The notes under the pieces are model-generated. The model had not been told where the DNA came from. It searched no databases and worked only from the letters and a program-made list of their open reading frames with translations. Of a DNA stretch of 64,000 nucleotides, positions 10,496-18,304 are shown piece after piece. The stretch lies in assembly GCF_022815905.2 (NCBI RefSeq), contig NZ_CP119327.1, positions 682,001-746,000 of the forward strand, given 5' to 3'. The position numbers were made by a program, and so were the translations under genes. Position 1 is the stretch's first letter, and each line of letters begins with the position of its first letter. This DNA comes from Staphylococcus sp. NRL 16/872. Lineage in GTDB: Bacteria; Bacillota; Bacilli; Staphylococcales; Staphylococcaceae.

Positions 10496-10968
10496 TGGCT
10501 GAAAGAATTAGTAAAATCAAACGTTTAGAAAAGTCACAAGAGCAAATTAAACAAGAAAGTTTAATCGAAGTAACCGATGCAATTGCTGAAAATAAAGATA
10601 GTATTTTAAAAGCAATCCGCATTGTTAAAGCTTTAGATGAAGCTAAGATTCTTGATTTAATGAATGGTGGAATTAGAGGCCGTCAAGTGATTGTCAATAA
10701 ATTCATGACTGAACTTAACAAAGATTTATATGCTGGATTAATTACTAATTTAGCACCTATGGTCTTTATGTTAGGCGAATTAAATGTTCAAGAATTAAGC
10801 CAATTCTTGAATAAATTAAATAAAGGTCTTCACGTGGCTAACCAAGCAAGTCCTAATGCTAAAACAACTGTACGTAGTTTAATGGGCGTGCTTAAAGATG
10901 ACGATATGAATCGTAGCTTAACTTATATGTTAAACTTACTTAAAGGTATGTCTAGAGGCGAAGATTAA
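10495..10968 (+). CDS. DUF1641 protein, formate dehydrogenase partner
   Basis: Soluble, largely helical protein of 157 residues in the DUF1641 family. The gene starts in the TAATG overlap with fdhA, so the two are translationally coupled. The same pairing occurs in Bacillus (yrhE-yrhD). The conserved block NGGIRGRQVIVNKFM (about 56-70) is visible. No cofactor-binding cysteines are present. Its role is unproven; a structural subunit or assembly factor of formate dehydrogenase is the simplest inference from the fixed pairing. Confidence 0.88.
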   Translation: MAERISKIKRLEKSQEQIKQESLIEVTDAIAENKDSILKAIRIVKALDEAKILDLMNGGIRGRQVIVNKFMTELNKDLYAGLITNLAPMVFMLGELNVQELSQFLNKLNKGLHVANQASPNAKTTVRSLMGVLKDDDMNRSLTYMLNLLKGMSRGED

Positions 10969-10980
10969 TTAACTACACAT

Positions 10981-11040
10981 AAGAAATCCTTATTAGGAGT
11001 AATACTCTAAGTATGCAGCTCTTAATAAGGGTTTCTTTTT
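10981..11040 (+). terminator. Rho-independent terminator after the fdhA-DUF1641 pair
   Basis: AAGAAATCCTTATTA (10981-10995) pairs with TTAATAAGGGTTTCTT (11022-11037) across a large loop and runs into T-rich sequence. Confidence 0.75.
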
Positions 11041-11118
11041 CATTATTTATAAGCCATAAAGACTTAAATTGTGGTATGGTTGACTATATATGAAATTACA
11101 TAAAAGGGGTGGGGACTT

Positions 11119-11364
11119 ATTCATCCAACAGCACTTAAAATAATGACTATTATTTCTAATGTTTTTATCGTATTAGGAATTATATTTTTGATTATGATGC
11201 AATTAGTTTTGGCTATTTGCATGTTTGCAGTATCTTTGGCAATCAGTTTAGTTATATTTAACGTCATGTTTCGTGACCGTACAGGTATGAAAATAGTAAT
11301 TAATTTATCCTTTGCAATCGTAGTCATTGTCATAATTGCTGCTTATTTCTATTTGTCTAAATAA
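11119..11364 (+). CDS. Small two- or three-helix membrane protein, probable ATT start
   Basis: I do not recognise a function. The frame encodes about 73 residues from ATG 11143 or 81 from ATT 11119 (IHPTALKIM...). Nearly the whole product is hydrophobic: helices about 5-40 and 55-75, with a short polar loop FRDRTGMK. The ATG has no ribosome site, while a very strong purine run AAAAGGGGTGGGG (11102-11114) ends four bases before the ATT codon. I therefore favour a non-canonical ATT start. It precedes the glucosaminidase gene by 24 bases and probably shares its transcript. Confidence 0.6.
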   Translation: MHPTALKIMTIISNVFIVLGIIFLIMMQLVLAICMFAVSLAISLVIFNVMFRDRTGMKIVINLSFAIVVIVIIAAYFYLSK

Positions 11365-11388
11365 GCTAACTAGGAGATTATCGTAGCT

Positions 11389-12174
11389 ATGAAGAAATAT
11401 AACCATTTAAAATTTCCAATTATTTTGCTAATACTAGGATTAATTGCGTTAGTAATATTATTGATTTTTAATAAAACGAATATTTTGAGAAGTGACCTCA
11501 ATTATCATTTTCAAGAAGCAGTGCGCAAACAAACACAGTCAGATCTTGTGAATACAATCGATAAAAACGGTGACTTCACTCCAGCAAGCAATACTGAAGT
11601 GGAACAGGCTATGCAAATTAAGAAGAATGATAATAATTTAAAATATATGGATATTTCTCAAAAAGTGCCGATGTCAAAAGAAGAAGTGACCCATATGCTT
11701 AAAGGGCAAGGGGTTTTAGAGAACCAGGCTAATGCATTTATGGAAGCGCAAGATAAGTATAGTGTGAATATACTTTACTTGATTAGTCACGCAAGAGTGG
11801 AAACTGCTAATGGTAAATCTGAGCTTGCTCAAGGAATCAAAGACGGAGAGAAAGAATATTATAATTTCTTCGGAATTGGAGCTTTCGATGAGGATGCTGT
11901 ACATACTGGTAAAAGTTATGCCAAAGAACAACAGTGGACATCACCGCGTAAAGCGATTTTAGGTGGTGCTAAGTTTATTCAAACAACTTACTTTGACAAT
12001 GAACAACGCACACTTTATCAAATGCGTTGGAATCCACAGAACCCAGGACAACATCAATATGCCAGTGATATTGAATGGCCTGATAAAATAGCTACGTATA
12101 TGAAAGAATATTATGACCATTTTGGCATTAAAAAAGATAAAATAAGACGTAATTATTACATATCCAAAAATTGA
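11389..12174 (+). CDS. Membrane-anchored N-acetylglucosaminidase (GH73), SagA-like
   Basis: Peptidoglycan glucosaminidase of 261 residues. An N-terminal transmembrane anchor (about 9-27) is followed by a linker and a GH73 domain (about 100-255). The putative catalytic Glu lies in SHARVETANGKSELAQGI, the family's ALxE-type position, and YYNFFGIGAFDEDA matches the substrate-cleft block. It would cut glycan strands at the outer membrane face during wall growth. Position next to the formate dehydrogenase unit corresponds, as I recall, to S. aureus SagA, but the symbol is left open. The ribosome site is CTAGGAGA. Confidence 0.85.
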   Translation: MKKYNHLKFPIILLILGLIALVILLIFNKTNILRSDLNYHFQEAVRKQTQSDLVNTIDKNGDFTPASNTEVEQAMQIKKNDNNLKYMDISQKVPMSKEEVTHMLKGQGVLENQANAFMEAQDKYSVNILYLISHARVETANGKSELAQGIKDGEKEYYNFFGIGAFDEDAVHTGKSYAKEQQWTSPRKAILGGAKFIQTTYFDNEQRTLYQMRWNPQNPGQHQYASDIEWPDKIATYMKEYYDHFGIKKDKIRRNYYISKN

Positions 12175-12191
12175 AGATGAGTAATTTAGAG

Positions 12192-12232
12192 TGAGAGAGT
12201 ATAAGGGATTGCCCCGTACTCTTTCATTTTTT
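12192..12232 (+). terminator. Rho-independent terminator after the glucosaminidase gene
   Basis: TGAGAGAGTA (12192-12201) pairs with TACTCTTTCA (12217-12226), with an inner AGGG/CCCC step, followed by TTTTTT. Confidence 0.8.
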
Positions 12233-12326
12233 AATTTAATTGAAAGTTTAAATTATGTAAAGGATATTTAGGGTATAAGGCAATATGTTAAAATGAAAAA
12301 GAATTTAAATTCTGAGGTGTAAATAA

Positions 12327-13451
12327 ATGAAAATTGCAATTATAGGTGCAGGTATTGGAGGGCTCACTGCTGCTGCACTGTTACAAGAACAAGGACATGA
12401 TGTCAAAATCTTTGAAAAGAGATCAACTATTCAAGAAGTTAGTGCAGGCATTGGTATCGGGGACAATGTTTTACAAAAACTTGGTAACCATGATTTAGCA
12501 AAAGGTATCAAAAATGCAGGTCAAAATTTAACTTCTATGAATGTATATGATGATAAAGGTGAACTATTAACATCTGCGAAATTAAAGGAAGATACACTGA
12601 ATGTTACGTTGCCTCGTCAAACGTTGATTAAGTTAATTCAATCTTACGTTCAACCTGATACAATTTTCACAGATTATCAAGTGACTAAAGTGGATAATGA
12701 AGAGTCACAAGTGATGGTTCACTTTTCAAATCATGCGAGCCAATCCTTTGATATGTGCATTGGCGCAGATGGTATACATTCTGCAGTTAGACAGACTGTA
12801 CAACCTGAAGCTAAAATCTTATACCAAGGTTACACATGCTTTAGAGGTTTAGTAGATGAAGCGGACTTGAAGCACAGTGACAGCGCAAATGAGTATTGGG
12901 GCCAAAGAGGACGCGTAGGTATCGTGCCGATGATTAATAATCAAGCCTATTGGTTCATTACAATTAATGCTTCGGAAAAGGACTCTAAGTATCGTTCATT
13001 TGAAAAGCCACATTTACAAGCATATTTTAATCATTATCCTGAGGAAGTACGTCAAATCTTAGATAAACAAAGCGAAACAGATTTTATCAAAAATGATTTA
13101 TATGATATGAAACCATTAAAAACGTTTGTCTATGGTCGTACTGTTTTATTAGGAGATGCAGCTCATGCGATGACGCCTAATATGGGCCAAGGTGCTGGGC
13201 AAGCCATGGAAGATGCTATCGTATTAACCAATTGTTTAACTTCTTATGATTTTGAAAAAGCTTTAGCACGTTATGATAAATTGCGTGTTAAACATACTGC
13301 TAAAGTAATTAAACGGTCACGAAAAATAGGAAATATAGCTCAAAAAGAGGGTACTTTAACAACTAAAGTACGAAACCGTGTGATGAAAATGACACCTACA
13401 CGACTTGTAAGTGGCCAAACAAAATTCTTATACAAAGCTAAAAAGAAATAA
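12327..13451 (+). CDS. FAD-dependent monooxygenase (PHBH/salicylate hydroxylase-like)
   Basis: Flavoprotein of 374 residues. The Rossmann dinucleotide motif GAGIGGL is at 7-13, the class A monooxygenase DG motif is GADGIHSAVR (near 147), and the second FAD motif is GDAAHAMTPNMGQGAGQAMEDA (near 275, written here from its start GDAAHAM). These three mark NAD(P)H-dependent aromatic hydroxylases. The substrate is not deducible. It stands alone between two terminators; its own terminator has been split by the insertion sequence downstream (see findings). GAGGTG lies before the ATG. Confidence 0.88.
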   Translation: MKIAIIGAGIGGLTAAALLQEQGHDVKIFEKRSTIQEVSAGIGIGDNVLQKLGNHDLAKGIKNAGQNLTSMNVYDDKGELLTSAKLKEDTLNVTLPRQTLIKLIQSYVQPDTIFTDYQVTKVDNEESQVMVHFSNHASQSFDMCIGADGIHSAVRQTVQPEAKILYQGYTCFRGLVDEADLKHSDSANEYWGQRGRVGIVPMINNQAYWFITINASEKDSKYRSFEKPHLQAYFNHYPEEVRQILDKQSETDFIKNDLYDMKPLKTFVYGRTVLLGDAAHAMTPNMGQGAGQAMEDAIVLTNCLTSYDFEKALARYDKLRVKHTAKVIKRSRKIGNIAQKEGTLTTKVRNRVMKMTPTRLVSGQTKFLYKAKKK

Positions 13452-13475
13452 AATGTAAAAAGGATTGAATCAATA

Positions 13476-13483
13476 GTATTAAA
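13476..13483. repeat. Left copy of the 8-bp target site duplication of the ISL3 element
   Basis: GTATTAAA directly precedes the left inverted repeat, and the same eight bases follow the right end at 14973-14980. Eight-base duplications are characteristic of the ISL3 family. Confidence 0.95.
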
Positions 13484-13520
13484 GGCTCTACGTCAAATCG
13501 GACTGATGAGTCCTAATATT

Positions 13521-13558
13521 GAGATTAAGCAACCTTAGGTTGTTTAATCTCTTTTTTT
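13521..13558 (+). terminator. Inward-acting terminator at the left end of the IS
   Basis: GAGATTAAGCAACC (13521-13534) pairs perfectly with GGTTGTTTAATCTC (one G-T type mismatch, 13538-13551) and is followed by T7. The loop holds the transposase stop codon region. It would stop read-through from the FAD monooxygenase gene into antisense of the transposase. Confidence 0.8.
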
Positions 13559-14841
13559 GTTGTTGAGGCAAATAGTCGCGAAATTATAATAATTCGATTA
13601 CGTAAATTATCATAATTTCTATAACCAAAAGATACCCTTTTAATGAGTTTGATTTTATTATTAATTCCTTCTAACGGACCGTTGGTCAGGTTAGAATATA
13701 TCATGGTGTTTTCAATGAAAGCTGTTAATCTTCTTAAAGTTCTAATAACTGGACGTAATTTAGGACACACATCTGAAAGATGAATAGAAAAGAGTTTATG
13801 AGTAAATTTCTCTATTTGGTTTTCTTTTAATAATCGTCTTAGCTCATGAACGTAGTGATATGTATTAAATAATTCAACATCTACACTTAATAAGTAATTC
13901 ATAATTCCTTTTTCGGTTTTCCACTCTTTAAATAAACGAACTTTACGATAATTAAATGCTTCTAGCGTTTCAAAAGGTTTAAGAAATAGTTTCCAATAAC
14001 TTTTATATTTATTATAAAGCGGTCTATTAGAGGTTTTATAACAATTCATTATATGAACTCTAGACATATTTAACGCTCGATTTAAAGATTGAACAATATG
14101 AAAACGATCAATAATAATCTTCGCATTAGGAAATAATTGCTTGATTAGCGACATATAGGGTTCATACATATCAATCGTTACAGTTTTGACTTTTTGTCTT
14201 AGTTTCAAGGAATAACGATAAAAATGATCTTTCAGCGATTTTAACTTACGATCTGCTACCACATCTACGATGCGGTGCGATACAGCATCTGCATAAATAA
14301 AACTCATTTTTCCAATTACATTTTTAACACTTTTAAATTCGTCCATCATTAAGTGTTCAGGTAAAGCATCAAAAGAAGACTGACCTACGTCGCTTGCCGC
14401 TTGATTAATCACTCTAGATACAGTCATTGATGATACTAAGCATGACTTAGCGATAGATTTTTGAGAGCGGTATTCTTGCGCTTTATCTAAAACTGCAAGT
14501 TTTGTTTTGTTAGAAATAAAACAATAATCGTCGACAATATTAGATTTAGCAGTAAAATAACTATCACATGTTTTACAATAAAATCTTTGTTTTTGAAGCT
14601 TTAAATAAGCAGGCATTTCCATAATTTTAAGTAAAGTAATCGTTGAAGTTTTCTTACCATTTTTCACTATAGAGAAATTTTCGTTTTTAGTTAAACAATT
14701 TTCACAATGTGTAGGTTGATAAGTAAGCTCTGCATAGTAAAACAGACTCTTTCGTCCTTTATATTTTTTCTCAGTCACTTCATCTGAAAAACTTAGATTT
14801 TTATCTTTAATTCTTAATGTATTTAATATAGACTTACACAT
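13525..14841 (-). CDS. ISL3 family transposase
   Basis: A 438-residue DDE transposase, full length for the family. The N-terminal zinc-finger region shows paired cysteines (CENCLTKN near 47; CKTCDSYF near 90), then an HTH (QKSIAKSCLVSSMTVSRVIN) and the ISL3 catalytic domain with MMDEFKSVK (first Asp), TIDMYEPY and IIDRFHIVQ (second Asp region), and the late Glu in NGPLEGINNKIKLIKR. It is read on the minus strand from ATG 14841. The gene appears active: no stops or frameshifts. Confidence 0.95.
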   Translation of the reverse strand: MCKSILNTLRIKDKNLSFSDEVTEKKYKGRKSLFYYAELTYQPTHCENCLTKNENFSIVKNGKKTSTITLLKIMEMPAYLKLQKQRFYCKTCDSYFTAKSNIVDDYCFISNKTKLAVLDKAQEYRSQKSIAKSCLVSSMTVSRVINQAASDVGQSSFDALPEHLMMDEFKSVKNVIGKMSFIYADAVSHRIVDVVADRKLKSLKDHFYRYSLKLRQKVKTVTIDMYEPYMSLIKQLFPNAKIIIDRFHIVQSLNRALNMSRVHIMNCYKTSNRPLYNKYKSYWKLFLKPFETLEAFNYRKVRLFKEWKTEKGIMNYLLSVDVELFNTYHYVHELRRLLKENQIEKFTHKLFSIHLSDVCPKLRPVIRTLRRLTAFIENTMIYSNLTNGPLEGINNKIKLIKRVSFGYRNYDNLRNRIIIISRLFASTTKKEIKQPKVA

Positions 14842-14925
14842 AGGCGCATTACCTTTCTTTTTTATTTGGTGTGGTAGCTAATAATTATAGAGGTAATTGT
14901 GCTATTTTTGTATTCAAAACATAAA

Positions 14926-14963
14926 AATCGGGCTGATGATTTTTTATCATCAGTCCGATTTAT
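14926..14963 (-). terminator. Inward-acting terminator at the right end of the IS
   Basis: On the minus strand AAATCGGACTGATGAT pairs with ATCATCAGCCCGATTT (one mismatch) followed by TTTATG. It would block transcripts arriving from the hydroxyacid dehydrogenase gene before they reach the transposase. Confidence 0.65.
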
Positions 14964-14972
14964 TATAGAGCC

Positions 14973-14980
14973 GTATTAAA
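14973..14980. repeat. Right copy of the 8-bp target site duplication
   Basis: GTATTAAA, identical to 13476-13483. Confidence 0.95.
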
Positions 14981-15014
14981 TTAACTATTAATTCAATCCT
15001 CTTTTTTATCTCAA

Positions 15015-15971
15015 TTATTTATTAACGATAAATTGTGGTTCTTCACCGTTTAATTTTTTAATAGTATCATTTGCGACTATTTTAGACATCATATCTCTAG
15101 CTTCGAATGTAGCATTACCGATATGTGGCGTGATTACTACATTGTCTAATGATTTTAAGCCTTCAGTAATTTCAGGTTCGAATTCATACACATCTAGAGC
15201 AGCGCCTTCGATTTCTTTATCATTTAGTGCTTTAACTAAAGCTTCTTCATTTACGATAGGACCACGACCAGCATTAATTAAATAAGCAGTTTGTTTCATT
15301 TTCTTAAACTGATCACTATCAATCATATGGTGTAAATCAGAATTATATGCAGCGTTAATAGTAATGAAGTCTGCATTTTCAAGTAATGTATCTAAATCTA
15401 CATATTTAGCACCAATCTCACGTTCTTTTTCTTTCTTTTGATGAGGGCCAGTATATAAAATATCCATATCAAAAGCTTTAGCACGTTGAGCTACAGCACT
15501 CCCGATTTCGCCAAGACCTATGATACCGATTGTTTTACCTGAAACTTCTCGACCTCTGAAGAATAAAGGTGCCCAACCATCGAATCCTTTAGTACGTGAT
15601 AATTTATCACCTTCAACGATACGACGTGCCACTGCAAGTACTAAACCAAATGTTAATTCAGCAGTTGAAGCTGTAGATGCTTTTGGTGTATTAGTAACAT
15701 CAATGTCTTTTTTTCGTGCATACTCAATATCTACATTATTGAAGCCAGCACCGTAGTTAGCGATGATTTTAAGATTTTTACCACTATCAATAACGTCTTG
15801 ATCGACGTTAGTAGATAAAATACTGATGAGCGCAGAAGCATCTTTTACGCCTTCTTTAAGCGTTTCTTTGTCTATGATGCCATCACCCTCATACATTTCA
15901 ACTTCGAAATGTTCTTTAAGTAAATTTAATCCTACTTCAGGAATTGCTCCAGCGATGTAAACTTTTTCCAT
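15015..15971 (-). CDS. D-isomer specific 2-hydroxyacid dehydrogenase
   Basis: NAD(P)-dependent oxidoreductase of 318 residues. The nucleotide-binding motif IIGLGEIGSAVAQRA is near residue 150. Catalytic residues are visible: Arg in NAGRGPIVNEEAL, Glu in YEFEPEIT, and His in TPHIGNAT. It resembles glyoxylate/hydroxypyruvate reductases; the true substrate is unknown. ATG 15971 is chosen because AAGGAG lies 8 bases upstream; an upstream in-frame GTG sits inside that site. The shared terminator downstream was split by the IS. Confidence 0.88.
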   Translation of the reverse strand: MEKVYIAGAIPEVGLNLLKEHFEVEMYEGDGIIDKETLKEGVKDASALISILSTNVDQDVIDSGKNLKIIANYGAGFNNVDIEYARKKDIDVTNTPKASTASTAELTFGLVLAVARRIVEGDKLSRTKGFDGWAPLFFRGREVSGKTIGIIGLGEIGSAVAQRAKAFDMDILYTGPHQKKEKEREIGAKYVDLDTLLENADFITINAAYNSDLHHMIDSDQFKKMKQTAYLINAGRGPIVNEEALVKALNDKEIEGAALDVYEFEPEITEGLKSLDNVVITPHIGNATFEARDMMSKIVANDTIKKLNGEEPQFIVNK

Positions 15972-16017
15972 TAAACTCACTCCTTAACGTATCATTCTCT
16001 TTAAGTATAATAAAAGA

Positions 16018-16031
16018 AGAAAACGTATACA
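16018..16031 (-). promoter_or_regulatory. Weak cre-like site upstream of the hydroxyacid dehydrogenase
   Basis: AGAAAACGTATACA matches the cre consensus at 12 of 14 positions and lies about 50 bases before the start, just upstream of a -10-like TATACT read on the minus strand. Two mismatches make this only a candidate. Confidence 0.3.
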
Positions 16032-16049
16032 AATTAAATATTTAACCTG

Positions 16050-16364
16050 CTACTGAAGAAGTTTTAAGCCTATCACTGAAATTAAAATGAGTGAAATAAA
16101 AAAGATACGCATGAAATGTTTAGATTCATTATAAATAATCATTCCAAGTATAGCGCCACCAGCAGTGCCTATACCAGTCCAAATAGCGTATGAGGTACCC
16201 ATTGGTATAGAAATCATTGCTATTTTAAGAAAGCTAAAACTGAATACAAACGTGATCGCCATCATAATAATCAGCCACTTCTTTTTGGTGCGAGCAAATT
16301 CATTTAACCACACGACGCCAAGTACTTCTAATAATCCAGCAATTACTAAGCATATCCAAGACAT
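16050..16364 (-). CDS. ykkD: SMR family multidrug/guanidinium exporter subunit (YkkD-like)
   Basis: A 104-residue four-helix small multidrug resistance protein. It has the membrane Glu of helix 1 (LVIAGLLEVLGVVW) and the Gdx/SugE-type helix 3 block MGTSYAIWTGIGTAGGAI. The pattern resembles Bacillus YkkD. ATG 16364 has AAAGGAGG upstream; its start lies one base after the YkkC stop. Paired SMR proteins form antiparallel heterodimers. YkkCD-type pairs export guanidinium or cationic drugs by proton exchange, so the substrate is inferred only. Confidence 0.85.
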   Translation of the reverse strand: MSWICLVIAGLLEVLGVVWLNEFARTKKKWLIIMMAITFVFSFSFLKIAMISIPMGTSYAIWTGIGTAGGAILGMIIYNESKHFMRIFFISLILISVIGLKLLQ

Positions 16365-16365
16365 C

Positions 16366-16695
16366 TTATATTCCTCCTTTATCTGGTTCATTGGTTGAAA
16401 GTTTAAGGCCAATAATACCTATTATGAGTAATACAAGTAGTCCAATCTTAGTAATTGAAAATGACTGATTAAAAAATAGCATATCAGTAATAACCGTGCC
16501 TGCAGCTCCTATACCGACAAACACTGCATATACAGTACCCACCGGTAAATGATTAGAAGCAGATAACATTAAATAAAAACTAAGAGATAAAAAAACTAAA
16601 GTAAATAGCCATGTAAGGACATTATGAGCATTATCTAACCCAATTACCCAAACTACTTCTATAAGACCGGCGAGTATTACTTTTAGCCACTGCAT
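16366..16695 (-). CDS. ykkC: SMR family multidrug/guanidinium exporter subunit (YkkC-like)
   Basis: A 109-residue, four-helix SMR protein, first gene of the pair. Helix 1 carries the essential Glu (LAGLIEVVWVIGL), and helix 3 reads PVGTVYAVFVGIGAAGTV, closely like Bacillus YkkC. The start is ATG 16695, with AAGGAGG about 8 bases upstream. I looked for the guanidine-I riboswitch that precedes ykkCD in Bacillus; the 150-base upstream gap contains only a simple hairpin, so it is not riboswitch-controlled here. Confidence 0.85.
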   Translation of the reverse strand: MQWLKVILAGLIEVVWVIGLDNAHNVLTWLFTLVFLSLSFYLMLSASNHLPVGTVYAVFVGIGAAGTVITDMLFFNQSFSITKIGLLVLLIIGIIGLKLSTNEPDKGGI

Positions 16696-16764
16696 TGTAT
16701 AACCTCCTTGCAGTATAAATAGTAATAAATATATTTTCTCAAAGTTTATATGTAAATTCAAAAT

Positions 16765-16806
16765 AACCTTCTAGTTTAAAGGTAAGTTGAACCGAACTAG
16801 AAGGTT
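16765..16806 (-). terminator. Hairpin terminator after the SsaA-like gene
   Basis: AACCTTCTAGTT (16765-16776) and AACTAGAAGGTT (16795-16806) form a perfect 12-bp stem; on the minus strand it is followed by ATTTTGAATTT, a modest T tract. Confidence 0.65.
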
Positions 16807-16844
16807 GAATAATACGTAAAAAATTAATATTTATTTTATATAAC

Positions 16845-17408
16845 TTAAGATAAATGAATATAGTTATATGAACTTACTTGGCTAGCTGAAATTGTACGTG
16901 TATCTTTGACGTAAGGGCCACCATTATAATTCATTTCAGAAATTGTTATTGAGCCATCATTATTTACACTTTCTACATAAGCGACATGTCCCATGCTTCC
17001 TTGACTAGTTTGAAGAATAGCACCTTGCACAGGTGTATTGTTCACAGTATAACCTGCTGCTTGAGCGGCACTTGCCCAATTATTTGCATTTCCCCAAGTT
17101 GATCCAATTTTACCACCAACTCTATCATATACGTACCAAGTACATTGTCCAGCTGTATATAAGTTGCCAGATGATGATGTCGTTTGTGTTGAAGATGATG
17201 TAGTAGTTGAACTACTAGTAGCATAACTTGTTGATGAGTTGCTACTGATAGATGTTGTATTTGATGTGCTATGTGTATTATAAAATGATTGTTGTTGTGG
17301 TGCTGGAGTATGATTATATTCAGCAGCGTCTGCATGGTTTGCACTTAAACCTAATGCTGAGGCACCGATGCCAGCTGTTAATGTTGAAATAGTAATAATT
17401 TTATTCAT
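16845..17408 (-). CDS. Secreted SsaA-like CHAP domain peptidoglycan amidase
   Basis: A 187-residue exported protein. Signal peptide about 1-25 ends at HADAAE. A Ser/Thr-rich linker (about 45-85) leads to a C-terminal CHAP domain whose nucleophile Cys lies in [13 protein letters not shown] and whose His lies in [12 protein letters not shown] proteins of this family are N-acetylmuramoyl-L-alanine amidases or endopeptidases used in wall remodelling. There is no LysM domain. ATG 17408 has GGGAGGA upstream. A WalR-type box and a TGCTAAAGT extended -10, shared with ssaA at 21-22 kb, indicate control by WalKR. Confidence 0.9.
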   Translation of the reverse strand: MNKIITISTLTAGIGASALGLSANHADAAEYNHTPAPQQQSFYNTHSTSNTTSISSNSSTSYATSSSTTTSSSTQTTSSSGNLYTAGQCTWYVYDRVGGKIGSTWGNANNWASAAQAAGYTVNNTPVQGAILQTSQGSMGHVAYVESVNNDGSITISEMNYNGGPYVKDTRTISASQVSSYNYIHLS

Positions 17409-17515
17409 TGTAAAAAGTCCTCCCAAATTTGTCTTCAACAATAGGTTGATTAGCGATATGTTGAAGAAACTTTAAATCTAAAATTGAATAGTTAATTGTC
17501 GTTCCCAACGACAAC

Positions 17516-17568
17516 ATATACTTTAGCAGAATATTATAAAGCTATGGGCAATGTAACTATTTCGTAAA
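17516..17568 (-). promoter_or_regulatory. WalR box and promoter of the SsaA-like gene
   Basis: TGTAAC-N5-CGTAAA at 17552-17568 matches the WalR consensus TGTWAH-N5-TGTWAH at 11 of 12 positions. About 22 bases toward the gene lies CTGCTAAAGTATA (minus strand, about 17529-17517), an extended -10. The same arrangement occurs upstream of ssaA. A long 5' leader (about 110 bases) with a GTCGTTGGGAACGAC hairpin separates promoter and start. Confidence 0.75.
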
Positions 17569-17579
17569 TGAAATACAAA

Positions 17580-17618
17580 AACCTTGAACAACTTCGTAAT
17601 AGAAGCATGTCCAAGGTT
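17580..17618 (-). terminator. Terminator after the DUF4870 gene
   Basis: On the minus strand AACCTTG pairs with CAAGGTT (17612-17618 with 17580-17586), with partial pairing inside, and is followed by TTTTGTATTT. Confidence 0.7.
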
Positions 17619-17733
17619 ACAGGCTGTAATAAAACTTTGAAAGCATGTGTTTCCTATGAAAATTGAATACTTTTAACTTACATTGACTTTATTAATATTA
17701 CAAAATGTTGTAATAAATAAGTCCTATAACATT

Positions 17734-18162
17734 CTATTTAAAAAATCGAATAGAAAGCGGAACAACATATTCATTACCACTAAAATATTTTACACAGGCC
17801 ACTATGTGAAATATGATATACAAAATAGAAATAACAAAAATTGCTAAGGCTAAAATAATAACTAATAATCCTAAAAAGATAGATAAAGAATCAATATTTA
17901 ATGCGAAGCCAAGAAAAATAGGAATAAATAAAAGGCCTAAAACAACATTCCAAATAAAATACGAAATAATCATGTTAAAGTAATTTTTGCCAGCTTGATC
18001 AATCAGACGGGCTTCATTGCGTTTGATAGCCCAAATGATAATTGGTCCAATAATTGAAGTGAAAAAGCCTAGTAAAAAAATAAGCATAGACATTAATCGT
18101 GCGTCATCATTATTGTTGTTTAGGTTTTGTTGATTTGCTTGGTAAGCATAATTCTCTGTCAT
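17734..18162 (-). CDS. DUF4870 domain membrane protein
   Basis: A 142-residue protein with a polar Asn/Gln-rich N-terminus (about 1-22), then three to four transmembrane helices. The DUF4870/Tic20-like pattern is seen in LSMLIFLLGFF, IIWAIKRNEARLIDQAGKNYFN and the C-terminal IVACVKYFSGNEYVVPLSIRF (both given in part). AAGGAGA precedes the ATG. Function is unknown; the family is widespread in Firmicutes. It is monocistronic with its own terminator. Confidence 0.8.
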   Translation of the reverse strand: MTENYAYQANQQNLNNNNDDARLMSMLIFLLGFFTSIIGPIIIWAIKRNEARLIDQAGKNYFNMIISYFIWNVVLGLLFIPIFLGFALNIDSLSIFLGLLVIILALAIFVISILYIIFHIVACVKYFSGNEYVVPLSIRFFK

Positions 18163-18304
18163 GTGAAATCTCCTTATTAATTAAATTGTATTTCTTACTA
18201 CAAATATAACAAAATTTTAAATTATATTTTAGTGGATTTTAAATATAATTTATGGACTTGTTTAAAATTTTTCTAAGACGGTTATATATAACGATACTAT
18301 ATTA

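Larger units (their letters stand above)
13484..14972 (-). mobile_element. Intact ISL3-family insertion sequence (1489 bp, IS1181/ISSha-like)
   Basis: The ends are imperfect terminal inverted repeats: left GGCTCTACGTCAAATCGGAC, right (reverse complement) GGCTCTATAATAAATCGGAC, both continuing TGATGA. A perfect 8-bp duplication GTATTAAA flanks the element. It carries one transposase gene without frameshifts. Each end also has a hairpin: 13521-13551 followed by T7 on the plus strand, and 14926-14963 read as terminator on the minus strand. Both would stop transcription entering from outside. Identical ends, intact gene and perfect duplication suggest a recent insertion. Confidence 0.95.
13461..15000. 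terminator. Former bidirectional terminator split by the ISL3 element
   Basis: AGGATTGAATCAATAGT (13461-13477) and ACTATTAATTCAATCCT (14984-15000) are inverted repeats with one mismatch over 17 bp. Without the element and one target copy they would be separated by only nine bases (ATTAAATTA), forming a classic hairpin flanked by A5 on the left and CTTTTTT on the right. It would have served both the FAD monooxygenase (+) and the hydroxyacid dehydrogenase (-). The arms are now 1.5 kb apart. Confidence 0.85.

Noticed and set aside
11121-11333. Antisense open frame of 70 codons over the small membrane gene
   Set aside because: It is the complement of a hydrophobic-rich gene, has no ribosome site, and its composition reflects the opposite strand.
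16696-16844. Guanidine riboswitch upstream of the ykkCD-like pair
   Set aside because: The gap shows only one simple 12-bp hairpin that fits a terminator; no conserved riboswitch core motifs were seen.
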